Assembly: GCA_000818945.1 (NCBI GenBank)
Contig: KN805394.1
Coordinates: forward strand, 214,548 to 278,547
Reading direction: 5' to 3'
Source: Schizochytrium sp. CCTCC M209059
Lineage: Eukaryota > Sar > Bigyra > Thraustochytrida > Thraustochytriidae
DNA length: 64,000 nt
Below the pieces are notes generated by a model. That model was not told the origin of the DNA and searched no databases. It worked only from the letters and a program-made list of their open reading frames with translations. Position numbers and translations under genes: made by a program. Position 1 is the first letter of the stretch; each line of letters begins with the position of its first letter. This document shows positions 55,726 through 64,000 of the stretch, piece by piece.

Positions 55726-56473
55726 CAGCTTGCTTTCTATCTCAGCTTGCTTGCTTTCTTTCTCAGCTTTCTTTCTCAGCTTTCTTCTTTCTTTCAAGCT
55801 ATAGCTTTCATTCGTTCTTTGCACTTCAAGTGCCTTGGAGGCAATCTCGTATAGACACTCAACGCACGCGGGGCACACGCGGCGTGGCGCCGCGCAGGCA
55901 GCAGGCACAGCGCAGGCCGGCGGGCGCGGGCCCTCGCCTCTCGCCTCTCGCACGCTCGCTCGCTCGCTCGCTCGCTCGGCCTCTCGCTCGCTCCGCTCGC
56001 TGCGCGAGGCGGCGGCCGTAACGGCGGCGAAGGGGCGGCGAAGCGCGGACTCGAGTCCAACTCCGCTCCGAGTCCATCCAGCCATCCAGCCACCCGCCCA
56101 CCCATCCAGCCACCAAACCCGCCCGCGGGCCTGCCGAGCTCTCCCGCGGCGGCAGCGCGGTCGCGCCCGCGCGCCGGTCCCGGCGAGCCGCCGCGGCGCC
56201 GGAGAGGCAGGCTGCCCGAGGCGGCGCGAGGCGGCGAAAACGCGGACGGTTTAGCCAACGAGCCAGCGCGCGAAGAGGGCGCAGGAGCGAGGCGCGCGAG
56301 GCGCCCCGCGCAGAGGGACGACGAGGGCCTACCAGCGCAAGGCGTGGTCGAAGCCGCGCAGGGCCGTCAGGGCCAGACGACGCGCGGCCGACGACCCCGG
56401 CGCCGGTCTCGGTGGCGGCGGGATTGGAGTCGACAAGGAGCTTCTCGACGACGAGCCTGCCAATAAGAAAGAT

Positions 56474-59107
56474 TTGGTAGAAAACAAGAGTGTCGGCGAC
56501 GGAAAAGAAGAAGAACTTGACGACAACGAGGAGGAAGAGGAGGAAGAAGTAGAAGAAGAAGAAGAATCTGACGACGACGAGGACGAGGAGGAGGAGGAGG
56601 AGGAGGAGGAGGTCGAGACCGAGCGCAAACTCGAAGGCGAGCCTATCAAGGACATTGCAGAGAGCCCAAGATCGATGGGAAACGCGCCTCTTACTGAACC
56701 CACAAAACAAGTCGAAAAGAGCAGCGGTAGCCAACGTATCGAGAATCACAAGATGACCGACCTTGAAAGCCGGGATCAGGTCATGACATTTTGGTCAAGC
56801 GAAATCTCAAGCTTTCTAGATGACGAAACCCGCGCCCACGCCGTGGGTCACAGCCACCTGATCGCAAGGGAGGTGGGCGCCAAGCGCGTGGTTGATGCCA
56901 TGGACAAGATTCTTCTACCTCGCGAGACCTCGGATCTCGTGTGGTGCGCCCTCGCCAAATCGCTCGGAGCAAGAGAATTCTCCGAATCGGCGCGCGCCAA
57001 GTGCTTATTGCATTGGCTTCTCGAAATGCCCGAGCCCAACGTACGTCGCGAAGCTGTACGTAGTGTTCTTCTCCATGCGCATCGTGGAGACCCTCTCGTG
57101 GCGTACCCAGGAGCTCTCGACGTGAGCAGCTTTGACTCCATTCCAAGCGTTGATGGAAAGTCTTCACCCAACGCAGCCCCAGTGTCGCCATCGAATGGCA
57201 CTGCGAGCTCGCTTCGGGGATCGCCCAAAAAGACGCAGTCAGGCGCCAATAACCAGAGCAACGAGAAAACCAACAACGACAACAATATCGCGGGCAAGCA
57301 CGGGTCGCCTGTTTCCTCATCTTCCGCTGCCTCGCGAAGGGACCGCATCCCCAGCAATGGCAGCGAGGATAATCGCATTGCCCCGGGCTGTCTTCTTCTC
57401 CCCCATCTTTGCGAGCCGGGGTCATTCAAGAGCTTCTTTCAGCGTATCTCGGTGTGCGAGCTCCTTGCCGAACCAATCCCTTCCGGGTTGTCTCCTGAAG
57501 AAGAGGTTGACCTCATACACAAACTCGGGAAAGACCCTGTACCCATGGTGCGCGCCGCTGTAGCCAAAAATCTCGGCAGCCTCGCCCACAAGGCCGCCGT
57601 CAAGGCTGCGCGTAACCCGAAAAAGTCAGCAATGTCCTCACCAAAGGCATCTCGGCCTGAAATCAAAAAGAAGAAGAAAAACTCGGAAGACGCTTCGGCA
57701 GTCGTGTCTCCCTCTCCTTTGGGGCTCTCATCGAGATTGAGCTCGTCGGACCGGGGGGACATTGCTGTTCCAGAAACACTTTTACAGCGAAAGATGCCTC
57801 TTTCTCTTGTGCGCGACCTCATGGCAGATCCAGACGATTTGGTACAGGCCCTGGCCATCGAGCACTGCCTAGCCCAATTTATCCTTGAAATGCGGACACC
57901 TGACGAAAAAGTTCACTTTCTCCACGTCCTCAAGGAGTCGCTCGTGCATTCCAACTCATGGCGGGCGCGCTTTGCTCTCGCCAGTCAACTCGACTTTCTC
58001 TTTGACGAACTCGCCAAGTGGAATCCCAGCGCCTCTTCTCATGTAATTCATGGGGGTGATGATGCGGAGGACCTCCCCGATGCGGTCGCCAAGGTTGATC
58101 TTGACGGTGCGCTCGGCTCTGACCTGCCCCAAGCCGTTGCCTTGAGCACAAATGACAGCAGCGGTCGCGCTCGAGACGCAAGCCGGGGTCGCAGCAGTAG
58201 CAGCGGCGGTGATTCGGGATCTGGGATTAGCAACGGCATGGAGGACGTCGAAAAGGTACCGCAGTCTTTCCGTCTCGAGGACCTTCAGTTCGTTGTCATG
58301 GAGCTCTTCTCGGACCCGATGCCAGAAGTTCGATCGGCCGCGGCCAAGCACTTCAAATTTTTCTTTGCCAATCCTGTGTTCACACCTTTGCTCGAAAAAC
58401 TCGTGGGCGATGAGGATGCCGCGGTGCGACGCGCCATCTTGGAAACATTCCCGTCGCTTGCTCGGAGGGCTCCGAGTCAGATTGCAAATATGCTACACCA
58501 TCTTATCTCCGACGACCCGGAGCCGGACATTCGCATATCGGCTGTCCAGACTTTCTTCCGTGCCGACTTTTTGCGTCTTCTTCCCAAGGGACTTTGTCTG
58601 GACCTCTTGCCGCAAGTTTATGGCGCAGTCTTCTGGGAAGGTGAAGATGCTGGGATGAGATCGGCATCTGCGCAGTCTAGCCACGACCCCAACGCGGCTT
58701 CGTCAACCTGGCGTGCCAAGGACGCCGCCATTGCTGCCGTGCACGAGGTTGTCAAGGTGCTGAGCGAGTCAGAGTGGACGCATCAAGCAAATGGCGTGAA
58801 TTTTCTCATTCAATGTCTCCGCAGTCCGGTCCGCCGGATTCGTTCTACTGCCGTAAGCCAGATCCCAGCGATTGCCGAGCGCTTCGGTCACGACTGGATG
58901 CAGCATCACCTCGTTGGAATTCCACAAGTCCTCATGCAGGACCCGGCTTCCGACTACAAGGTGCGCATTACCGCGCTCGAGCTCGTCGAGCAACTTGTCA
59001 AAGTGCAGTGCTCCTCGGGTCAGCTCGAGCAGGTCGTTCGTGCTGCTGCACAGAGCGACCCCGTCAAGAACGTGCGACAAAAAGCACAGGGACTCTTGCA
59101 GCTCTAA
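56474..59107 (+). CDS. HEAT-repeat protein (PP2A scaffold / PPP4R1-like), 5' end unresolved
   Basis: About 877 codons are shown. The body (from ~110) consists of alpha-helical HEAT repeats with the typical 'DP.P.VR.A.A..L' pattern: KDPVPMVRAAVAKNLGSLA, FSDPMPEVRSAAAKHFKFF, GDEDAAVRRAILETFPSLA, DDPEPDIRISAVQTFF, RSPVRRIRSTAVSQIPAIAE. They resemble the PP2A A subunit and PPP4R1, so a role as phosphatase scaffold is plausible. Two Ser/Asn-rich linkers (~240-300 and ~560-600) break the repeats. The N-terminal ~60 residues are extremely acidic. The first in-frame ATG is at 56675, after the acidic block, yet the frame is open and coding-like from about 56400, so the true start probably lies in an upstream exon or is non-AUG. 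Confidence 0.78.
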   Translation: MVENKSVGDGKEEELDDNEEEEEEEVEEEEESDDDEDEEEEEEEEEVETERKLEGEPIKDIAESPRSMGNAPLTEPTKQVEKSSGSQRIENHKMTDLESRDQVMTFWSSEISSFLDDETRAHAVGHSHLIAREVGAKRVVDAMDKILLPRETSDLVWCALAKSLGAREFSESARAKCLLHWLLEMPEPNVRREAVRSVLLHAHRGDPLVAYPGALDVSSFDSIPSVDGKSSPNAAPVSPSNGTASSLRGSPKKTQSGANNQSNEKTNNDNNIAGKHGSPVSSSSAASRRDRIPSNGSEDNRIAPGCLLLPHLCEPGSFKSFFQRISVCELLAEPIPSGLSPEEEVDLIHKLGKDPVPMVRAAVAKNLGSLAHKAAVKAARNPKKSAMSSPKASRPEIKKKKKNSEDASAVVSPSPLGLSSRLSSSDRGDIAVPETLLQRKMPLSLVRDLMADPDDLVQALAIEHCLAQFILEMRTPDEKVHFLHVLKESLVHSNSWRARFALASQLDFLFDELAKWNPSASSHVIHGGDDAEDLPDAVAKVDLDGALGSDLPQAVALSTNDSSGRARDASRGRSSSSGGDSGSGISNGMEDVEKVPQSFRLEDLQFVVMELFSDPMPEVRSAAAKHFKFFFANPVFTPLLEKLVGDEDAAVRRAILETFPSLARRAPSQIANMLHHLISDDPEPDIRISAVQTFFRADFLRLLPKGLCLDLLPQVYGAVFWEGEDAGMRSASAQSSHDPNAASSTWRAKDAAIAAVHEVVKVLSESEWTHQANGVNFLIQCLRSPVRRIRSTAVSQIPAIAERFGHDWMQHHLVGIPQVLMQDPASDYKVRITALELVEQLVKVQCSSGQLEQVVRAAAQSDPVKNVRQKAQGLLQL

Positions 59108-59528
59108 GGGGGGAGGAGGAAGTGGAGGAGGAGGAGTATGAACAAGAGCGACAACAAAGAGAAACTTCGTAACCTAGCTTTTGAAATGAAAAATGGCGCA
59201 CGCCGCCACACGTGTTTGTCCGTGTTCATAACATGATACGTGATATATGAATAATGCCCGTTTGCTTCTTCTTTTTTTTCTGTGTTTCTTTGTTTGTTCA
59301 TCATTTCATCACTTTTCATGTTGTGTCATGTCATGTCATATCTTGCCATTCATCATTCTCCTTCTTAATGTCGTGCCCGTCAATTTTTTAGGCAAGATTG
59401 TATACGCCCGAGCACACTGGAAAAAACAGGAATGAGAAGAGAGCGAGCTTACACAAGAGAGAGGCAGAAAAAAAAATAAAAAAGAGAAGAGAAGAGTGTA
59501 TTTTAAATACACACACACTTTTCCAGTT
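59108..59528. other. Convergent intergenic region
   Basis: 421 bases between the 3' ends of the HEAT-repeat gene and the PAS-domain gene. It is AT-richer than its surroundings, with short TCATG/TCATT repeats (about 59278-59360) and an A-rich block (59468-59482). I see no gene. Confidence 0.55.
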
Positions 59529-62500
59529 CTATTGCTCTTTGAGCAGCATGATAAATTGCGGTACGCGTAAAAAGACGTCTTCTGGAAGGATAGAGAGAAG
59601 GTAGTAAATCCTGTTCATGTCCTGCTCGAGCGCGTACACTGCTCTCTTGCAAATGACATGCCCAGCCAAGAGCAGGAAAAAAAGTAAGACGAGCCCTTTG
59701 ACCTCGCCGAGATTGAAACTCTGCGTTGCCTGTACAAGTGACGTGTAGTAGTTGTCCACGGAGTGCAAAAGCGCGTCGCTCAGCATCAAATTTGCGTGAA
59801 TGTCTCCTAGAAAAGCAGACTGCTTTGCTGCCTTTTCTTCCTCACTGGCAGCTGCAGAAGGGAGGCGCATTTGCCCAAAAATTCGTGCTTCGCGCACAAA
59901 GTAGTCCAAGGCAAGCATGAGGCCGTTGCGCAATCTACGCGTGATCTCATCTTCCTTGTCTTTCTCACCACTGGCATCGCTAGCATCCATAACCGTGCCG
60001 TCGCTCGCGAGATTTTTTGTATAGGCAAGACAGCGATCGAGACAACCTGCCGCGAAATTGAGCTCAAATTCTTCCCCAGAGGTGACCATAAAGGGGTTCA
60101 ACCTAAGTGTTTCGCTGCCAAATTTGAGAGCACGATTCGAAAGCGCAAGCGCTGTTGCCGCAGGCGCAAGGCGCTCATTCGAATCTCTGTGACCCCACGC
60201 ACTTGCCACCACGCCGTCTGCCGATGGTTCAAGAGGCGCGATGCCCCAAAAATTGACTTCGTCCCTGTCAACGGTCCGTACAGCCGCCACGTAGGTTGAA
60301 GAGCTCAAATGCGCCGTGCGGGTCCACATATCGCTTCGAAGTGATAGCGTCACAGAAATAAAAGTCAACGTCATCCAGGCTGACATTCCGACATAAATAA
60401 CGGCACCGCACAGTTTGATCGTTCGTCTTATCGCGCGGCCCAGCTTCTTGCGGAGTCGCAACTTTTGCTGAGCAGCGACCTCGCCAACCAATACGGTCAC
60501 GCGATGCATTGACACGCTTGGTCGCAACGATGGCATTCGTACAAAGCTGCGTTTGTCCATCTGGGCCAATGAAGAACTGACGGTAGACTTGGCCGCTTGC
60601 ATAGAAGTCGAGGGGTGCCTGCGCTCATGCTCGGCAGCGTGATCTCGCTTTTCTTCCTCTGGATCATCATCGGAGTCGCTCTCGTTATCTCCGTCGTCTT
60701 GGAGTTTCGTAGAAATCTCGTGTGCATGTTGCATTTGCTGCAAACTCTGAAAATTTGCATCGGACCTTTTGTAAAGGTTCAAGCTCAGACTCTGCGGAAT
60801 TGCACGAAATGCAGCGGTCATTCGCCCCCGCTTGGAATTGAAGGACCGAAGGACCGGAACGTAGCCTCCAATGATTCCTACAAGAAGTACGGCTACAATT
60901 GCAAACGACGAGTATCGCTCAATGATGGCAATCTGATCAAGATGAGCGAGCGCATTGGCATGCAGGGTTTCTGTAACATCGCGACCTTGGTGCAATACTT
61001 CCAGAGCGCCGTTGTTCACCACGAATCGGCATGAGCTATCACAGGTGGTCACGTTCTCGCTCTCCACAAAACGCTCCAGGTGACTCAATATGCTTCGCAG
61101 GGCGCTATCGAAGGAGACGAGTTCGAGGTGATCCGTTTCATACGCAGTGACATTGACTGATGGCGAGCGCGTCTCCGCCGCAAGGCCATCAACATGTGAC
61201 ACGAAGTCGTCTGAAAATCGTTTGAATAAAGAACGCATTTCAGGCAAGTGCGCAGCAATCTCCTCGGCGGCGCTTTCGTCGGCGAGACCTCTGCTCACAT
61301 ACAGGAGCAGCGTACTCGCGAGAGTCGTCGCGTGCACGAGCCGGGCAGTTGCCTGGACACCATCGACAAGTTCCAAATGCACACGGACACGCGCCACCAA
61401 TAGCATGCTTTGTGTCAGCAAAACCGCAAAGAGAGCCATTCCAAAAAACACGGCAAATTTGCCAAAACGCATGACCATAGCGTCACGCGTTTTGAGCTTA
61501 CCCCCAATTTGCGCCTTAATTCGGGCCATCCCGCTCGACTCTGTGAAAAAGGACTCAGAAGAGGCCAATGATTCTGGAGAAGCATATGACGGGGCGATTC
61601 TCTCACTCCCAGCGAAACTTGTTCCACCACGAAGACCACCAGCAAAGCCAAAGTTCGCCTGAGAAGCAGCTCGCGAGGCAGCACCGCCGCCTCCTTTGCC
61701 TCCTCCGAGTCGTGTACCGCCAAGTTTCATGGCCCCGCTCGTCGGGGACTTGCTCAGAGGGCGGTTTCGGGAAAGGGAGGCATTGCTTGGAGAGTGCGCG
61801 ATTGACCTTCCGGCTAAGGACCCTCCCTGAAGGGCCATACTTCCCAAAGTCATCTTAGAAACCTGGCGCAGCGACATGGGGGATTGAGAGCGACCCTTAA
61901 ACTGCGATCCCGCCTTGGACCCGGGCCTCAATTTACCCCCCAAGCGATGGCCGCCAAAGGTAAATCCAGTTGACATCATCCCAGCTCCGCTCTCCTCAAG
62001 TTTGAGCTTGATGGTCAGCACAGAGCACTCGAAGGCGTTCTTTACGTCGTCCTGCCTGGATTTGTATGAAAGAGAGTGAATATGAATGCGCCAAAGCTCG
62101 CCTGCAGATTCCACAATCTCATTGTTCTCGTACGATACGGCTCCGTCTGGTGTGAAGATGTTTGGGAGCAGTTGAGTGATTTTCACAGACATTGCAAAAA
62201 CGTCATGGCTGTCAAAGTGAAAGGTGGTCGGCGCTCCTTCCGTATAGCCTGTGATAATGCGCGTCTTGGTGTCTACGAGAAATAGATACTCATCTAATTC
62301 CAAAGGTTTGGGCTTGAGCCTTGCTACGAGGACTAGATCACTCTTGGCGTTCGTGCTCGGGGTAAGGACGAAATCGATGGGCAAAATATGGCCCTTGCGA
62401 TGCTGCCCGTAGATTCTTCGCGTGCGAGTGCGAAATTCTGTGTCTGAGTCAACGAAACCCCGTACCATGTTGTCGTGAATACGGTCAAAAGGGGCGGGAA

Positions 62501-64000
62501 TGATCATGTTGATGTTGCGCCCTAAAAGGTCGACCTTGGAATAACCGAAAAGGACGCACATGGGCTGCGAGACCTCCAACACTTTGCACAAGGTGCCATG
62601 GTCTCCACTGATGACGCAAACAGCAAAACCACCGATGCCCCCGTCATCGTCTGTCATCATAGCGCGTGTCATGAGCTCCTGCGCGCGTTCTGTATCGTTT
62701 TCAATGTAATGAAGAAACATGGCTCGGACGCGCAGTCCTTGGGAATCGTTGCTGCGAAGTCGCGCAAGCTGCGAGAGATGGGCTTGGCAGCCATCAACCT
62801 CGGTATGGACCTTGTTGGCCAGCTCCAAGAGATCTGACATGGAGTAGTGACCTTGCGATGTTTTTCGCCAGAATTGCGAAATGTGCTTGGTGATTTGAAC
62901 GATAGCAAAGCGTGCAGCCGTCAGATGCTGATCGTGTTGCAGATAAGTCACTGCGCCCGTGTGTCTCTCCTGGCGTCGTTCATTCATTTTGTTGTTGTAT
63001 ACCAAGAGAACGTATTCGTCAGAGCTTCGAAGCGAGCGCCGGGCGAGCCGAATGAGTTTCAGCGCGTACACGATATTGCTGCCGCGAGATCCTGCCAAGA
63101 GCGCGACGAAAAGCCCAAAGTAGGAACTATCTGGAAGGTCCTTGACGGCACTTCGGTACTCTTTCTCCATTTCGCCGGTAAACATCCAGTCCTTTGCATC
63201 GCCATTCAGATGGCGCAGACGAAGTATCAGCTCAACAATAAAGGGGTTTTTCATTTCAAAAGGACCGGTAGTGCGAAGGAGACGCTGAAAGTACAAATCG
63301 TGAGCAAAGCGCGTACTCGCCAAAAGAAAGGGAAGAGTCAGCACGCAGACCAGAACTGTCGAGATGTCGCTTTCGTCATTGATGGCCACGGCACCCAAAT
63401 TACACATGGCAACAAAGGTGAAAGATATGGAAAGATAGAGACACCATCTGTTGAGCTTGTGCGAGTAAAAGGGGGCAAAAAAGAAGTATGCTGCTGTCAT
63501 GCATGCCCCTACTGCAACGAGAAGCCAACGCATTGCGCTTACTGCGGCATCAGCAACATTAGCGTCGCCAACCTGAGCTCGATTCTTGGTCTCGACAATG
63601 AAACCCGCAAGAATTGCAAGAAGAGCCGAGAGAAAGGTGCAAAAACACTCCACGCGTCCATGCGACATACTTAGTCCGCTCGGGCTCGAGTCACTCGCTC
63701 CGGGAAGCTGCTGGTAGACGAGAAGACCATGTGCGGTGTTGAGAATTGTGAGGAAAACAATGGAAAGGGCGGCAAGACCTACCAGAATGAGATTGACCTC
63801 GCTGATGTCGTCAGCGGCTAAAAAGATGCGCGTGAGCAACATGAGCATTGGCTGCTGAAAGGCGAATTGCGAGGCTCGCAACGAAAATTCGAGCGCACGT
63901 GTACTGTTATGACCAAATAATTCACGTCTGAAGCATAGGTACGCCGCCATTGCAGTGAGCAAACAGGCCCAGGCAATTACAGTAACACCAGCGATGAGCA
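59529..64000 (-). CDS. Large multi-pass PAS-domain protein of the Tmc (tiny macrocysts) type, 5' truncated by window edge
   Basis: The frame is open to the last base of the window, so at least 1,489 C-terminal residues are shown and the start lies outside. The N-terminal part seen has several hydrophobic helices (to ~240). A soluble segment contains RGSNIVYALKLIRLARRSL and a Tmc-type middle region. A PAS domain follows (SQPMCVLFGYSKVDLLGRNI at its start, IIPAPFDRIHDNMVRGF after it), then a long Gly/Ser-rich linker (GGTRLGGGKGGGG). The C-terminal half has further helices flanking an extracellular region with NVT sites. This layout is seen in TmcB/TmcC-like proteins of Dictyostelium and ciliates, whose function is poorly defined; roles in sensing are proposed. 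No kinase or cyclase domain is present in the visible part. Confidence 0.82.
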   Translation of the reverse strand, partial: LIAGVTVIAWACLLTAMAAYLCFRRELFGHNSTRALEFSLRASQFAFQQPMLMLLTRIFLAADDISEVNLILVGLAALSIVFLTILNTAHGLLVYQQLPGASDSSPSGLSMSHGRVECFCTFLSALLAILAGFIVETKNRAQVGDANVADAAVSAMRWLLVAVGACMTAAYFFFAPFYSHKLNRWCLYLSISFTFVAMCNLGAVAINDESDISTVLVCVLTLPFLLASTRFAHDLYFQRLLRTTGPFEMKNPFIVELILRLRHLNGDAKDWMFTGEMEKEYRSAVKDLPDSSYFGLFVALLAGSRGSNIVYALKLIRLARRSLRSSDEYVLLVYNNKMNERRQERHTGAVTYLQHDQHLTAARFAIVQITKHISQFWRKTSQGHYSMSDLLELANKVHTEVDGCQAHLSQLARLRSNDSQGLRVRAMFLHYIENDTERAQELMTRAMMTDDDGGIGGFAVCVISGDHGTLCKVLEVSQPMCVLFGYSKVDLLGRNINMIIPAPFDRIHDNMVRGFVDSDTEFRTRTRRIYGQHRKGHILPIDFVLTPSTNAKSDLVLVARLKPKPLELDEYLFLVDTKTRIITGYTEGAPTTFHFDSHDVFAMSVKITQLLPNIFTPDGAVSYENNEIVESAGELWRIHIHSLSYKSRQDDVKNAFECSVLTIKLKLEESGAGMMSTGFTFGGHRLGGKLRPGSKAGSQFKGRSQSPMSLRQVSKMTLGSMALQGGSLAGRSIAHSPSNASLSRNRPLSKSPTSGAMKLGGTRLGGGKGGGGAASRAASQANFGFAGGLRGGTSFAGSERIAPSYASPESLASSESFFTESSGMARIKAQIGGKLKTRDAMVMRFGKFAVFFGMALFAVLLTQSMLLVARVRVHLELVDGVQATARLVHATTLASTLLLYVSRGLADESAAEEIAAHLPEMRSLFKRFSDDFVSHVDGLAAETRSPSVNVTAYETDHLELVSFDSALRSILSHLERFVESENVTTCDSSCRFVVNNGALEVLHQGRDVTETLHANALAHLDQIAIIERYSSFAIVAVLLVGIIGGYVPVLRSFNSKRGRMTAAFRAIPQSLSLNLYKRSDANFQSLQQMQHAHEISTKLQDDGDNESDSDDDPEEEKRDHAAEHERRHPSTSMQAAKSTVSSSLAQMDKRSFVRMPSLRPSVSMHRVTVLVGEVAAQQKLRLRKKLGRAIRRTIKLCGAVIYVGMSAWMTLTFISVTLSLRSDMWTRTAHLSSSTYVAAVRTVDRDEVNFWGIAPLEPSADGVVASAWGHRDSNERLAPAATALALSNRALKFGSETLRLNPFMVTSGEEFELNFAAGCLDRCLAYTKNLASDGTVMDASDASGEKDKEDEITRRLRNGLMLALDYFVREARIFGQMRLPSAAASEEEKAAKQSAFLGDIHANLMLSDALLHSVDNYYTSLVQATQSFNLGEVKGLVLLFFLLLAGHVICKRAVYALEQDMNRIYYLLSILPEDVFLRVPQFIMLLKEQ

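Overview
The window is nuclear DNA of a GC-rich, intron-poor unicellular eukaryote. Most genes are single uninterrupted frames, tightly packed on both strands. Only two introns can be placed with confidence (50698-50852 and 52018-52171). Intergenic DNA is full of di-, tri- and tetranucleotide microsatellites. The gene set is eukaryotic: Mediator cyclin C, an Arp2/3 subunit, an Nsp1/Nup62-type nucleoporin, an SMG9-like NMD factor, CCR4, a DUSP-type ubiquitin protease and mitochondrial carriers. It includes a CCR4 with a plant-like N-terminal region and PAS proteins of the Tmc type. Together this suggests a thraustochytrid/labyrinthulid stramenopile (Aurantiochytrium/Schizochytrium/Hondaea-like). 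That assignment is an inference; no rRNA or other taxonomic marker lies in the window.

Layout. 1-3.5 kb: the 3' end of an unknown gene and a mitochondrial CBS-domain protein. 3.5-10.9 kb: a divergent pair made of an HpxO-type FAD-dependent urate hydroxylase and a 1,591-residue fusion of malate synthase, OHCU decarboxylase (UraD), an S12 serine-hydrolase (beta-lactamase fold) domain and a two-repeat allantoicase. 11.1-16 kb: SMG9-like protein, cyclin C, ARPC2. 18-25.6 kb: a full-length ABCA transporter. 26.4-31 kb: an assembly gap, CCR4-type deadenylase, MFSD5-like transporter. 31.2-38 kb: Nup62-like nucleoporin, 3-ketoacyl-CoA reductase, FAHD1-like hydrolase, a cathepsin-B-like protease with no recognisable propeptide. 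39.6-47.3 kb: two coiled-coil proteins flanking a thiamine-pyrophosphate-type carrier and a PAP2 phosphatase. 47.4-54.1 kb: a lectin/folate-receptor-like membrane protein, a flavin-reductase-like protein (one intron) and a DUSP-USP (one intron). 54.1-64 kb: a pure 542-bp AAGC repeat, a HEAT-repeat protein whose 5' end is unresolved, and the 3' part of a Tmc-like PAS membrane protein that runs off the window.

The main discovery candidate is the 3.5-10.9 kb pair. Read together, the two genes encode urate hydroxylation, OHCU decarboxylation to allantoin, allantoate cleavage, and condensation of the final product glyoxylate with acetyl-CoA to malate: most of a urate-to-malate pathway on one promoter region. 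The middle S12 domain sits between UraD and allantoicase, exactly where allantoinase would be needed, and has all three S12 catalytic motifs. It is a candidate for a non-orthologous enzyme doing one of the missing ring-opening or amide-hydrolysis steps. The rest of the window is mostly conserved housekeeping genes without obvious functional linkage.
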